From Auanema rhodensis (Eukaryota > Nematoda > Chromadorea > Rhabditida > Rhabditidae), in NCBI GenBank assembly GCA_964057225.1, contig OZ059898.1:124001-188000 (forward strand): a stretch of DNA of 64,000 nucleotides, in the 5' to 3' direction. Under the pieces are notes generated by a model, which was not told the origin of the DNA, made no database searches, and was given only the letters and a program-made list of their open reading frames with translations. Position numbers and translations under genes: made by a program. Below are positions 37,313 to 50,336 of this stretch, piece after piece. Within the stretch, counting starts at the first letter, position 1; every line of letters starts with the position of its first letter.

Positions 37313-38896
37313 AGTTCACGTAAATTTCAAAGTCATGGTTACCATGAAGCAATATCAATAAGAATTTGTTTTTAGACTAATATGGACATGGGGAATCTAA
37401 TTTTGAAAACCGCATCTCTTTATCTTTCACGTGAAGCGAGTTACATACCAAGTGCACATCACGTGTACATTTAATTAGCATAAATTAAAGTTCACGTAAA
37501 TTTCAAAGTCATGGTTACCATGAACCAATATCAATAAAAATTTGTTTTTAGACTAATATGGACATGAGGAATCTAATTTTGAAAACCGCATTTCTTTATC
37601 TTTCACGTGAAGCGAGTTACATACCAAGTGCACATCACGTGTACATTTAATTAGCATAAATTAAAGTTCACGTAAATTTCAAAGTCATGGTTACCATGAA
37701 GCAATATCAATAAAAATTTGTTTTTAGACTAATATGGACATGGGGAATCTAATTTTGAAAACCGCATCTCTTTATCTTTCACGTGAAGCGAGTTACATAC
37801 CAAGTGCACATCACGTGTACATTTAATTAGCATAAATTAAAGTTCACGTAAATTTCAAAGTCATGGTTACCATGAAGCAATATCAATAAAAATTTGTTTT
37901 TAGACTAATATGGACATGGGGAATCTAATTTTGAAAACCGCATCTCTTTATCTTTCACGTGAAGCGAGTTACATACCAAGTGCACATCACGTGTACATTT
38001 AATTAGCATAAATTAAAGTTCACGTAAATTTCAAAGTCATGGTTACCATGAACCAATATCAATAAAAATTTGTTTTTAGACTAATATGGACATGAGGAAT
38101 CTAATTTTGAAAACCGCATTTCTTTATCTTTCACGTGAAGCGAGTTACATACCAAGTGCACATCACGTGTACATTTAATTAGCATAAATTAAAGTTCACG
38201 TAAATTTCAAAGTCATGGTTACCATGAAGCAATATCAATAAAAATTTGTTTTTAGACTAATATGGACATGGGGAATCTAATTTTGAAAACCACATCTCTT
38301 TATCTTTCACGTGAAGCGAGTTACATACCAAGTGCACATCACGTGTACATTTAATTAGCATAAATTAAAGTTCACGTAAATTTCAAAGTCATGGTTACCA
38401 TGAACCAATATCAATAAAAATTTGTTTTTAGACTAATATGGACATGGGGAATCTAATTTTGAAAACCGCATCTCTTTATCTTTCACGTGAAGCGAGTTAC
38501 ATACCAAGTGCACATCACGTGTACATTTAATTAGCATAAATTAAAGTTCACGTAAATTTCAAAGTCATGGTTACCATGAACCAATATCAATAAAAATTTG
38601 TTTTTAGACTAATATGGACATGGGGAATCTAATTTTGAAAACCGCATCTCTTTATCTTTCACGTGAAGCGAGTTACATACCAAGTGCACATCACGTGTAC
38701 ATTTAATTAGCATAAATTAAAGTTCACGTAAATTTCAAAGTCATGGTTACCATGCACCAATATCAATAAAAATTTGTTTTTAGACTAATATGGACATGGG
38801 GAATCTAATTTTGAAAACCGCATCTCTTTATCTTTCACGTGAAGCGAGTTACATACCAAGTGCACATCACGTGTACATTTAATTAGCATAAATTAA
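37313..38896. repeat. Copy of m193-m201 at 3520-bp offset, m213-m221
   Basis: Nine monomers repeat the A50G, G79A/T104, AAG, AAG, G79A/T104, G100A, AAC, AAC, CAC order. 'cacatctctt' is at 34771 and 38291, exactly 20 monomers apart. The T164A of m193 is absent from m213. The eleven monomers between the copies are not part of the repeat. Confidence 0.82.
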
Positions 38897-40832
38897 AGTT
38901 CACGTAAATTTCAAAGTCATGGTTACCATGCACCAATATCAATAAAAATTTGTTTTTAGACTAATATGGACATGGGGAATCTAATTTTGAAAACCGCATC
39001 TCTTTATCTTTCACGTGAAGCGAGTTACATACCAAGTGCACATCACGTGTACATTTAATTAGCATAAATTAAAGTTCACGTAAATTTCAAAGTCATGGTT
39101 ACCATGAACCAATATCAATAAAAATTTGTTTTTAGACTAATATGGACATGGGGAATCTAATTTTGAAAACCGCATCTCTTCATCTTTCACGTGAAGCGAG
39201 TTACATACCAAGTGCACATCACGTGTACATTTAATTAGCATAAATTAAAGTTCACGTAAATTTCAAAGTCATGGTTACCATGCACCAATATCAATAAAAA
39301 TTTGTTTTTAGACTAATATGGACATGGGGAATCTAATTTTGAAAACCGCATCTCTTTATCTTTCACGTGAAGCGAGTTACATACCAAGTGCACATCACAT
39401 GTACATTTAATTAGCATAAATTAAAGTTCACGTAAATTTCAAAGTCATGGTTACCATGCACCAATATCAATAAAAATTTGTTTTTAGACTAATATGGACA
39501 GGGGGAATCTAATTTTGAAAACCGCATCTCTTTATCTTTCACGTGAAGCGAGTTACATACCAAGTGCACATCACGTGTACATTTAATTAGCATAAATTAA
39601 AGTTCACGTAAGTTTCAAAGTCATGGTTACCATGAAGCAATATCAATAAAAATTTGTTTTTAGACTAATATGGACATGGGGAATCTAATTTTGAAAACCG
39701 CATCTCTTTATCTTTCACGTGAAGCGAGTTACATACCAAGTGCACATCACGTGTACATTTAATTAGCATAAATTAAAGTTCACGTAAATTTCAAAGTCAT
39801 GGTTACCATGAACCAATATCAATAAAAATTTGTTTTTAGACTAATATGGACATGGGGAATCTAATTTTGAAAACCGCATCTCTTTATCTTTCACGTGAAG
39901 CGAGTTACATACCAAGTGCACATCACGTGTACATTTAATTAGCATAAATTAAAGTTCACGTAAATTTCAAAGTCATGGTTACCATGCACCAATATCAATA
40001 AAAATTTGTTTTTAGACTAATATGGACATGGGGAATCTAATTTTGAAAACCGCATCTCTTTATCTTTCACGTGAAGCGAGTTACATACCAAGTGCACATC
40101 ACGTGTACATTTAATTAGCATAAATTAAAGTTCACGTAAATTTCAAAGTCATGGTTACCATGAAGCAATATCAATAAAAATTTGTTTTTAGACTAATATG
40201 GACATGGGGAATCTAATTTTGAAAACCGCATCTCTTTATCTTTCACGTGAAGCGAGTTACATACCAAGTGCACATCACGTGTACATTTAATTAGCATAAA
40301 TTAAAGTTCACGTAAATTTCAAAGTCATGGTTACCATGAAGCAATATCAATAAAAATTTGTTTTTAGACTAATATGGACAGGGGGAATCTAATTTTGAAA
40401 ACCGCATCTCTTTATCTTTCACGTGAAGCGAGTTACATACCAAGTGCACATCACGTGTACATTTAATTAGCATAAATTAAAGTTCACGTAAATTTCAAAG
40501 TCATGGTTACCATGAAGCAATATCAATAAAAATTTGTTTTTAGACTAATATGGACATGGGGAATCTAATTTTGAAAACCGCATCTCTTTATCTTTCACGT
40601 GAAGCGAGTTACATACCAAGTGCACATCACGTGTACATTTAATTAGCATAAATTAAAGTTCACGTAAATTTCAAAGTCATGGTTACCATGCACCAATATC
40701 AATAAAAATTTGTTTTTAGACTAATATGGACATGGGGAATCTAATTTTGAAAACCGCATCTCTTTATCTTTCACGTTAAGCGAGTTACATACCAAGTGCA
40801 CATCACGTGTACATTTAATTAGCATAAATTAA
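38897..40832. repeat. Mixed CAC/AAG block, m222-m232
   Basis: The order is CAC, AAC T109C, CAC (G151A, 'cacatgtac'), CAC T77G, AAG A12G, AAC, CAC, AAG, AAG T77G, AAG, CAC G121T. T77G ('gacaggggg') occurs in both a CAC monomer (m225) and an AAG monomer (m230) five units apart, suggesting conversion of a short tract or recurrent mutation. Confidence 0.7.
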
Positions 40833-42592
40833 AGTTCACGTAAATTTCAAAGTCATGGTTACCATGCACCAATATCAATAAAAATTTGTTTTTAGACTAA
40901 TATGGACATGGGGAATCTAATTTTGAAAACCGCATCTCTTTATCTTTCACGTGAAGCGAGTTACATACCAAGTGCACATCACGTGTACATTTAATTAGCA
41001 TAAATTAAAGTTCACGTAAATTTCAAAGTCATGGTTACCATGAACCAATATCAATAAAAATTTGTTTTTAGACTAATATGGACATGGGGAATCTAATTTT
41101 GAAAACCGCATCTCTTTATCTTTCACGTGAAGCGAGTTACATACCAAGTGCACATCACGTGTACATTTAATTAGCATAAATTAAAGTTCACGTAAATTTC
41201 AAAGTCATGGTTACCATGCACCAATATCAATAAAAATTTGTTTTTAGACTAATATGGACATGGGGAATCTAATTTTGAAAACCGCATCTCTTTATCTTTC
41301 ACGTGAAGCGAGTTACATACCAAGTGCACATCACGTGTACATTTAATTAGCATAAATTAAAGTTCACGTAAATTTCAAAGTCATGGTTACCATGCACCAA
41401 TATCAATAAAAATTTGTTTTTAGACTAATATGGACATGGGGAATCTAATTTTGAAAACCGCATCTTTTTATCTTTCACGTTAAGCGAGTTACATACCAAG
41501 TGCACATCACGTGTACATTTAATTAGCATAAATTAAAGTTCACGTAAATTTCAAAGTCATGGTTACCATGAACCAATATCAATAAAAATTTGTTTTTAGA
41601 CTAATATGGACATGGGGAATCTAATTTTGAAAACCGCATCTCTTTATCTTTCACGTGAAGCGAGTTACATACCAAGTGCACATCACGTGTACATTTAATT
41701 AGCATAAATTAAAGTTCACGTAAATTTCAAAGTCATGGTTACCATGCACCAATATCAATAAAAATTTGTTTTTAGACTAATATGGACATGGGGAATCTAA
41801 TTTTGAAAACCGCATCTCTTTATCTTTCACGTGAAGCGAGTTACATACCAAGTGCACATCACGTGTACATTTAATTAGCATAAATTAAAGTTCACGTAAA
41901 TTTCAAAGTCATGGTTACCATGAACCAATATCAATAAAAATTTGTTTTTAGACTAATATGGACATGGGGAATCTAATTTTGAAAACCGCATCTCTTTATC
42001 TTTCACGTGAAGCGAGTTACATACCAAGTGCACATCACGTGTACATTTAATTAGCATAAATTAAAGTTCACGTAAATTTCAAAGTCATGGTTACCATGCA
42101 CCAATATCAATAAAAATTTGTTTTTAGACTAATATGGACATGGGGAATCTAATTTTGAAAACCGCATCTCTTTATCTTTCACGTGAAGCGAGTTACATAC
42201 CAAGTGCACATCACGTGTACATTTAATTAGCATAAATTAAAGTTCACGTAAATTTCAAAGTCATGGTTACCATGCACCAATATCAATAAAAATTTGTTTT
42301 TAGACTAATATGGACATGGGGAATCTAATTTTGAAAACCGCATCTTTTTATCTTTCACGTTAAGCGAGTTACATACCAAGTGCACATCACGTGTACATTT
42401 AATTAGCATAAATTAAAGTTCACGTAAATTTCAAAGTCATGGTTACCATGAACCAATATCAATAAAAATTTGTTTTTAGACTAATATGGACATGGGGAAT
42501 CTAATTTTGAAAACCGCATCTCTTTATCTTTCACGTGAAGCGAGTTACATACCAAGTGCACATCACGTGTACATTTAATTAGCATAAATTAA
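40833..42592. repeat. 5-mer HOR of the CAC class, two copies (m233-m237, m238-m242)
   Basis: Each 880-bp copy is CAC, AAC, CAC, CAC with C106T and G121T ('tctttttatc', 'cacgttaag'), AAC. Copies run 40833-41712 and 41713-42592. G121T also appears in m232 and m244 on either side. Confidence 0.82.
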
Positions 42593-43472
42593 AGTTCACG
42601 TAAATTTCAAAGTCATGGTTACCATGCACCAATATCAATAAAAATTTGTTTTTAGACTAATATGGACATGGGGAATCTAATTTTGAAAACCGCATCTCTT
42701 TATCTTTCACGTGAAGCGAGTTACATACCAAGTGCACATCACGTGTACATTTAATTAGCATAAATTAAAGTTCACGTAAATTTCAAAGTCATGGTTACCA
42801 TGAACCAATATCAATAAAAATTTGTTTTTAGACTAATATGGACATGGGGAATCTAATTTTGAAAACCGCATCTCTTTATCTTTCACGTTAAGCGAGTTAC
42901 ATACCAAGTGCACATCACGTGTACATTTAATTAGCATAAATTAAAGTTCACGTAAATTTCAAAGTCATGGTTACCATGCACCAATATCAATAAAAATTTG
43001 TTTTTAGACTAATATGGACATGGGGAATCTAATTTTGAAAACCGCATCTCTTTATCTTTCACGTGAAGCGAGTTACATACCAAGTGCACATCACGTGTAC
43101 ATTTAATTAGCATAAATTAAAGTTCACGTAAATTTCAAAGTCATGGTTACCATGAACCAATATCAATAAAAATTTGTTTTTAGACTAATATGGACATGGG
43201 GAATCTAATTTTGAAAACCGCATCTCTTTATCTTTCACGTGAAGCGAGTTACATACCAAGTGCACATCACGTGTACATTTAATTAGCATAAATTAAAGTT
43301 CACGTAAATTTCAAAGTCATGGTTACCATGCACCAATATCAATAAAAATTTGTTTTTAGACTAATATGGACATGGGGAATCTAATTTTGAAAACCGCATC
43401 TCTTTATCTTTCACGTGAAGCGAGTTACATACCAAGTGCACAGCACGTGTACATTTAATTAGCATAAATTAA
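42593..43472. repeat. CAC/AAC alternation, m243-m247
   Basis: CAC, AAC (G121T), CAC, AAC, CAC (T147G, 'cagcacgtg'). It continues the preceding 5-mer for about three monomers and then changes phase. No other content. Confidence 0.75.
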
Positions 43473-45936
43473 AGTTCACGTAAATTTCAAAGTCATGGTT
43501 ACCATGCACCAATATCAATAAAAATTTGTTTTTAGACTAATATGGACATGGGGAATCTAATTTTGAAAACCGCATCTCTTTATCTTTCACGTGAAGCGAG
43601 TTACATACCAAGTGCACATCACGTGTACATTTAATTAGCATAAATTAAAGTTCACGTAAATTTCAAAGTCATGGTTACCATGAAGCAATATCAATAAAAA
43701 TTTGTTTTTAGACTAATATGGACATGGGGAATCTAATTTTGAAAACCGCATCTCTTTATCTTTCACGTGAAGCGAGTTACATACCAAGTGCACATCACGT
43801 GTACATTTAATTAGCATAAATTAAAGTTCACGTAAATTTCAAAGTCATGGTTACCATGAACCAATATCAATAAAAATTTGTTTTTAGACTAATATGGACA
43901 TGGGGAATCTAATTTTGAAAACCGCATCTCTTTATCTTTCACGTGAAGCGAGTTACATACCAAGTGCACATCACGTGTACATTTAATTAGCATAAATTAA
44001 AGTTCACGTAAATTTCAAAGTCATGGTTACCATGCACCAATATCAATAAAAATTTGTTTTTAGACTAATATGGACATGAGGAATCTAATTTTGAAAACCG
44101 CATCTCTTTATCTTTCACGTGAAGCGAGTTACATACCAAGTGCACATCACGTGTACATTTAATTAGCATAAATTAAAGTTCACGTAAATTTCAAAGTCAT
44201 GGTTACCATGCACCAATATCAATAAAAATTTGTTTTTAGACTAATATGGACATGAGGAATCTAATTTTGAAAACCGCATCTCTTTATCTTTCACGTGAAG
44301 CGAGTTACATACCAAGTGCACATCACGTGTACATTTAATTAGCATAAATTAAAGTTCACGTAAATTTCAAAGTCGTGGTTACCATGCACCAATATCAATA
44401 AAAATTCGTTTTTAGACTAATATGGACATGGGGAATCTAATTTTGAAAACCGCATCTCTTCATCTTTCACGTGAAGCGAGTTACATACCAAGTGCACATC
44501 ACGTGTACATTTAATTAGCATAAATTAAAGTTCACGTAAATTTCAAAGTCGTGGTTACCATGCACCAATATCAATAAAAATTCGTTTTTAGACTAATATG
44601 GACATGGGGAATCTAACTTTGAAAACCGCATCTCTTTATCTTTCACGTGAAGCGAGTTACATACCAAGTGCACATCACGTGTACATTTAATTAGCATAAA
44701 TTAAAGTTCACGTAAATTTCAAAGTCATGGTTACCATGCACCAATATCAATAAAAATTTGTTTTTAGACTAATATGGACATGGGGAATCTAATTTTGAAA
44801 ACCGCATCTCTTTATCTTTCACGTGAAGCGAGTTACATACCAAGTGCACATCACGTGTACATTTAATTAGCATAAATTAAAGTTCACGTAAATTTCAAAG
44901 TCATGGTTACCATGCACCAATATCAATAAAAATTTGTTTTTAGACTAATATGGACATGGGGAATCTAATTTTGAAAACCGCATCTCTTTATCTTTCACGT
45001 GAAGCGAGTTACATACCAAGTGCACATCACGTGTACATTTAATTAGCATAAATTAAAGTTCACGTAAATTTCAAAGTCGTGGTTACCATGCACCAATATC
45101 AATAAAAATTCGTTTTTAGACTAATATGGACATGGGGAATCTAATTTTGAAAACCGCATCTCTTTATCTTTCACGTGAAGCGAGTTACATACCAAGTGCA
45201 CATCACGTGTACATTTAATTAGCATAAATTAAAGTTCACGTAAATTTCAAAGTCATGGTTACCATGCACCAATATCAATAAAAATTTGTTTTTAGACTAA
45301 TATGGACATGGGGAATCTAATTTTGAAAACCGCATCTCTTTATCTTTCACGTGAAGCGAGTTACATACCAAGTGCACATCACGTGTACATTTAATTAGCA
45401 TAAATTAAAGTTCACGTAAATTTCAAAGTCATGGTTACCATGCACCAATATCAATAAAAATTTGTTTTTAGACTAATATGGACATGGGGAATCTAATTTT
45501 GAAAACCGCATCTCTTTATCTTTCACGTGAAGCGAGTTACATACCAAGTGCACATCACGTGTACATTTAATTAGCATAAATTAAAGTTCACGTAAATTTC
45601 AAAGTCATGGTTACCATGCACCAATATCAATAAAAATTTGTTTTTAGACTAATATGGACATGGGGAATCTAATTTTGAAAACCGCATCTCTTTATCTTTC
45701 ACGTGAAGCGAGTTACATACCAAGTGCACATCACGTGTACATTTAATTAGCATAAATTAAAGTTCACGTAAATTTCAAAGTCATGGTTACCATGAACCAA
45801 TATCAATAAAAATTTGTTTTTAGACTAATATGGACATGGGGAATCTAATTTTGAAAACCGCATCTCTTTATCTTTCACGTGAAGCGAGTTACATACCAAG
45901 TGCACATCACGTGTACATTTAATTAGCATAAATTAA
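43473..45936. repeat. 14-mer HOR copy 1 (2464 bp), m248-m261
   Basis: The order is CAC, AAG, AAC, CAC G79A, CAC G79A, CAC A23G T55C T109C, CAC A23G T55C T89C ('ctaactttg'), CAC, CAC, CAC A23G T55C, CAC, CAC, CAC, AAC. The linked A23G/T55C pair (44375 and 44407) is found only in this HOR and its copy. Confidence 0.9.
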
Positions 45937-48400
45937 AGTTCACGTAAATTTCAAAGTCATGGTTACCATGCACCAATATCAATAAAAATTTGTTTTTAGA
46001 CTAATATGGACATGGGGAATCTAATTTTGAAAACCGCATCTCTTTATCTTTCACGTGAAGCGAGTTACATACCAAGTGCACATCACGTGTACATTTAATT
46101 AGCATAAATTAAAGTTCACGTAAATTTCAAAGTCATGGTTACCATGAAGCAATATCAATAAAAATTTGTTTTTAGACTAATATGGACATGGGGAATCTAA
46201 TTTTGAAAACCGCATCTCTTTATCTTTCACGTGAAGCGAGTTACATACCAAGTGCACATCACGTGTACATTTAATTAGCATAAATTAAAGTTCACGTAAA
46301 TTTCAAAGTCATGGTTACCATGAACCAATATCAATAAAAATTTGTTTTTAGACTAATATGGACATGGGGAATCTAATTTTGAAAACCGCATCTCTTTATC
46401 TTTCACGTGAAGCGAGTTACATACCAAGTGCACATCACGTGTACATTTAATTAGCATAAATTAAAGTTCACGTAAATTTCAAAGTCATGGTTACCATGCA
46501 CCAATATCAATAAAAATTTGTTTTTAGACTAATATGGACATGAGGAATCTAATTTTGAAAACCGCATCTCTTTATCTTTCACGTGAAGCGAGTTACATAC
46601 CAAGTGCACATCACGTGTACATTTAATTAGCATAAATTAAAGTTCACGTAAATTTCAAAGTCATGGTTACCATGCACCAATATCAATAAAAATTTGTTTT
46701 TAGACTAATATGGACATGAGGAATCTAATTTTGAAAACCGCATCTCTTTATCTTTCACGTGAAGCGAGTTACATACCAAGTGCACATCACGTGTACATTT
46801 AATTAGCATAAATTAAAGTTCACGTAAATTTCAAAGTCGTGGTTACCATGCACCAATATCAATAAAAATTCGTTTTTAGACTAATATGGACATGGGGAAT
46901 CTAATTTTGAAAACCGCATCTCTTCATCTTTCACGTGAAGCGAGTTACATACCAAGTGCACATCACGTGTACATTTAATTAGCATAAATTAAAGTTCACG
47001 TAAATTTCAAAGTCGTGGTTACCATGCACCAATATCAATAAAAATTCGTTTTTAGACTAATATGGACATGGGGAATCTAACTTTGAAAACCGCATCTCTT
47101 TATCTTTCACGTGAAGCGAGTTACATACCAAGTGCACATCACGTGTACATTTAATTAGCATAAATTAAAGTTCACGTAAATTTCAAAGTCATGGTTACCA
47201 TGCACCAATATCAATAAAAATTTGTTTTTAGACTAATATGGACATGGGGAATCTAATTTTGAAAACCGCATCTCTTTATCTTTCACGTGAAGCGAGTTAC
47301 ATACCAAGTGCACATCACGTGTACATTTAATTAGCATAAATTAAAGTTCACGTAAATTTCAAAGTCATGGTTACCATGCACCAATATCAATAAAAATTTG
47401 TTTTTAGACTAATATGGACATGGGGAATCTAATTTTGAAAACCGCATCTCTTTATCTTTCACGTGAAGCGAGTTACATACCAAGTGCACATCACGTGTAC
47501 ATTTAATTAGCATAAATTAAAGTTCACGTAAATTTCAAAGTCGTGGTTACCATGCACCAATATCAATAAAAATTCGTTTTTAGACTAATATGGACATGGG
47601 GAATCTAATTTTGAAAACCGCATCTCTTTATCTTTCACGTGAAGCGAGTTACATACCAAGTGCACATCACGTGTACATTTAATTAGCATAAATTAAAGTT
47701 CACGTAAATTTCAAAGTCATGGTTACCATGCACCAATATCAATAAAAATTTGTTTTTAGACTAATATGGACATGGGGAATCTAATTTTGAAAACCGCATC
47801 TCTTTATCTTTCACGTGAAGCGAGTTACATACCAAGTGCACATCACGTGTACATTTAATTAGCATAAATTAAAGTTCACGTAAATTTCAAAGTCATGGTT
47901 ACCATGCACCAATATCAATAAAAATTTGTTTTTAGACTAATATGGACATGGGGAATCTAATTTTGAAAACCGCATCTCTTTATCTTTCACGTGAAGCGAG
48001 TTACATACCAAGTGCACATCACGTGTACATTTAATTAGCATAAATTAAAGTTCACGTAAATTTCAAAGTCATGGTTACCATGCACCAATATCAATAAAAA
48101 TTTGTTTTTAGACTAATATGGACATGGGGAATCTAATTTTGAAAACCGCATCTCTTTATCTTTCACGTGAAGCGAGTTACATACCAAGTGCACATCACGT
48201 GTACATTTAATTAGCATAAATTAAAGTTCACGTAAATTTCAAAGTCATGGTTACCATGAACCAATATCAATAAAAATTTGTTTTTAGACTAATATGGACA
48301 TGGGGAATCTAATTTTGAAAACCGCATCTCTTTATCTTTCACGTGAAGCGAGTTACATACCAAGTGCACATCACGTGTACATTTAATTAGCATAAATTAA
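45937..48400. repeat. 14-mer HOR copy 2 (2464 bp), m262-m275
   Basis: Every marker of the preceding 14-mer recurs at +2464; for example, T89C is at 44617 and 47081. I found no difference between the two copies by eye. The flanks do not match (m247 vs m261, m262 vs m276), which fixes the unit at 14 monomers. Confidence 0.9.
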
Positions 48401-49456
48401 AGTTCACGTAAATTTCAAAGTCATGGTTACCATGCACCAATATCAATAAAAATTTGTTTTTAGACTAATATGGACATGGGGAATCTAATTTTGAGAACCG
48501 CATCTCTTCATCTTTCACGTGAAGCGAGTTACATACCAAGTGCACATCACGTGTACATTTAATTAGCATAAATTAAAGTTCACGTAAATTTCAAAGTCAT
48601 GGTTACCATGCACCAATATCAATAAAAATTTGTTTTTAGACTAATATGGACATGGGGAATCTAATTTTGAAAACCGCATCTCTTTATCTTCCACGTGAAG
48701 CGAGTTACATACCAAGTGCACATCACGTGTACATTTAATTAGCATAAATTAAAGTTCACGTAAATTTCAAAGTCATGGTTACCATGCACCAATATCAATA
48801 AAAATTTGTTTTTAGACTAATATGGACATGGGGAATCTAATTTTGAAAACCGCATCTCTTTATCTTTCACGTGAAGCGAGTTACATACCAAGTGCACATC
48901 ACGTGTACATTTAATTAGCATAAATTAAAGTTCACGTAAATTTCAAAGTCATGGTTACCATGCACCAATATCAATAAAAATTTGTTTTTAGACTAATATG
49001 GACATGGGGAATCTAATTTTGAGAACCGCATCTCTTCATCTTTCACGTGAAGCGAGTTACATACCAAGTGCACATCACGTGTACATTTAATTAGCATAAA
49101 TTAAAGTTCACGTAAATTTCAAAGTCATGGTTACCATGCACCAATATCAATAAAAATTTGTTTTTAGACTAATATGGACATGGGGAATCTAATTTTGAAA
49201 ACCGCATCTCTTTATCTTCCACGTGAAGCGAGTTACATACCAAGTGCACATCACGTGTACATTTAATTAGCATAAATTAAAGTTCACGTAAATTTCAAAG
49301 TCATGGTTACCATGCACCAATATCAATAAAAATTTGTTTTTAGACTAATATGGACATGGGGAATCTAATTTTGAAAACCGCATCTCTTTATCTTTCACGT
49401 GAAGCGAGTTACATACCAAGTGCACATCACGTGTACATTTAATTAGCATAAATTAA
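48401..49456. repeat. Two copies of a 528-bp trimer, m276-m278 and m279-m281
   Basis: Each copy is CAC A95G T109C, CAC with T115C ('cttccacgtg', 48691 and 49219), and plain CAC. Copies are 48401-48928 and 48929-49456. This is a young trimer unrelated in composition to the X-Y-Z trimer on the left. Confidence 0.87.
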
Positions 49457-50336
49457 AGTTCACGTAAATTTCAAAGTCATGGTTACCATGCACCAATATC
49501 AATAAAAATTTGTTTTTAGACTAATATGGACATGGGGAATCTAATTTTGAAAACCGCATCTCTTTATCTTTCACGTGAAGCGAGTTACATACCAAGTGCA
49601 CATCACGTGTACATTTAATTAGCATAAATTAAAGTTCACGTAAATTTCAAAGTCATGGTTACCATGAACCAATATCAATAAAAATTTGTTTTTAGACTAA
49701 TATGGACATGGGGAATCTAATTTTGAAAACCGCATCTCTTTATCTTTCACGTGAAGCGAGTTCCATACCAAGTGCACATCACGTGTACATTTAATTAGCA
49801 TAAATTAAAGTTCACGTAAATTTCAAAGTCATGGTTACCATGAACCAATATCAATAAAAATTTGTTTTTAGACTAATATGTACATGGGGAATCTAATTTT
49901 GAAAACCGCATCTCTTTATCTTTCACGTGAAGCGAGTTACATACCAAGTGCACATCACGTGTACATTTAATTAGCATAAATTAAAGTTCACGTAAATTTC
50001 AAAGTCATGGTTACCATGCACCAATATCAATAAAAATTTGTTTTTAGACTAATATGGACATGGGGAATCTAATTTTGAAAACCGCATCTCTTTATCTTTC
50101 ACGTGAAGCGAGTTACATACCAAGTGCACATCACGTGTACATTTAATTAGCATAAATTAAAGTTCACGTAAATTTCAAAGTCATGGTTACCATGAACCAA
50201 TATCAATAAAAATTTGTTTTTAGACTAATATGGACATGGGGAATCTAATTTTGAAAACCGCATCTCTTTATCTTTCACGTGAAGCGAGTTACATACCAAG
50301 TGCACATCACGTGTACATTTAATTAGCATAAATTAA
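49457..50336. repeat. Lead-in to the terminal HOR family, m282-m286
   Basis: CAC, AAC ('gttccatacc'), AAC ('tatgtacatg'), CAC, AAC. The last two match the end of the following 14-mer (m299-m300). Nothing other than satellite is present. Confidence 0.7.

Noticed and set aside
39480-40390. T77G ('gacaggggg') as a functional G-rich motif
   Set aside because: It is present in only three monomers (m36, m225, m230), with a single run of five G, too short for a quadruplex.
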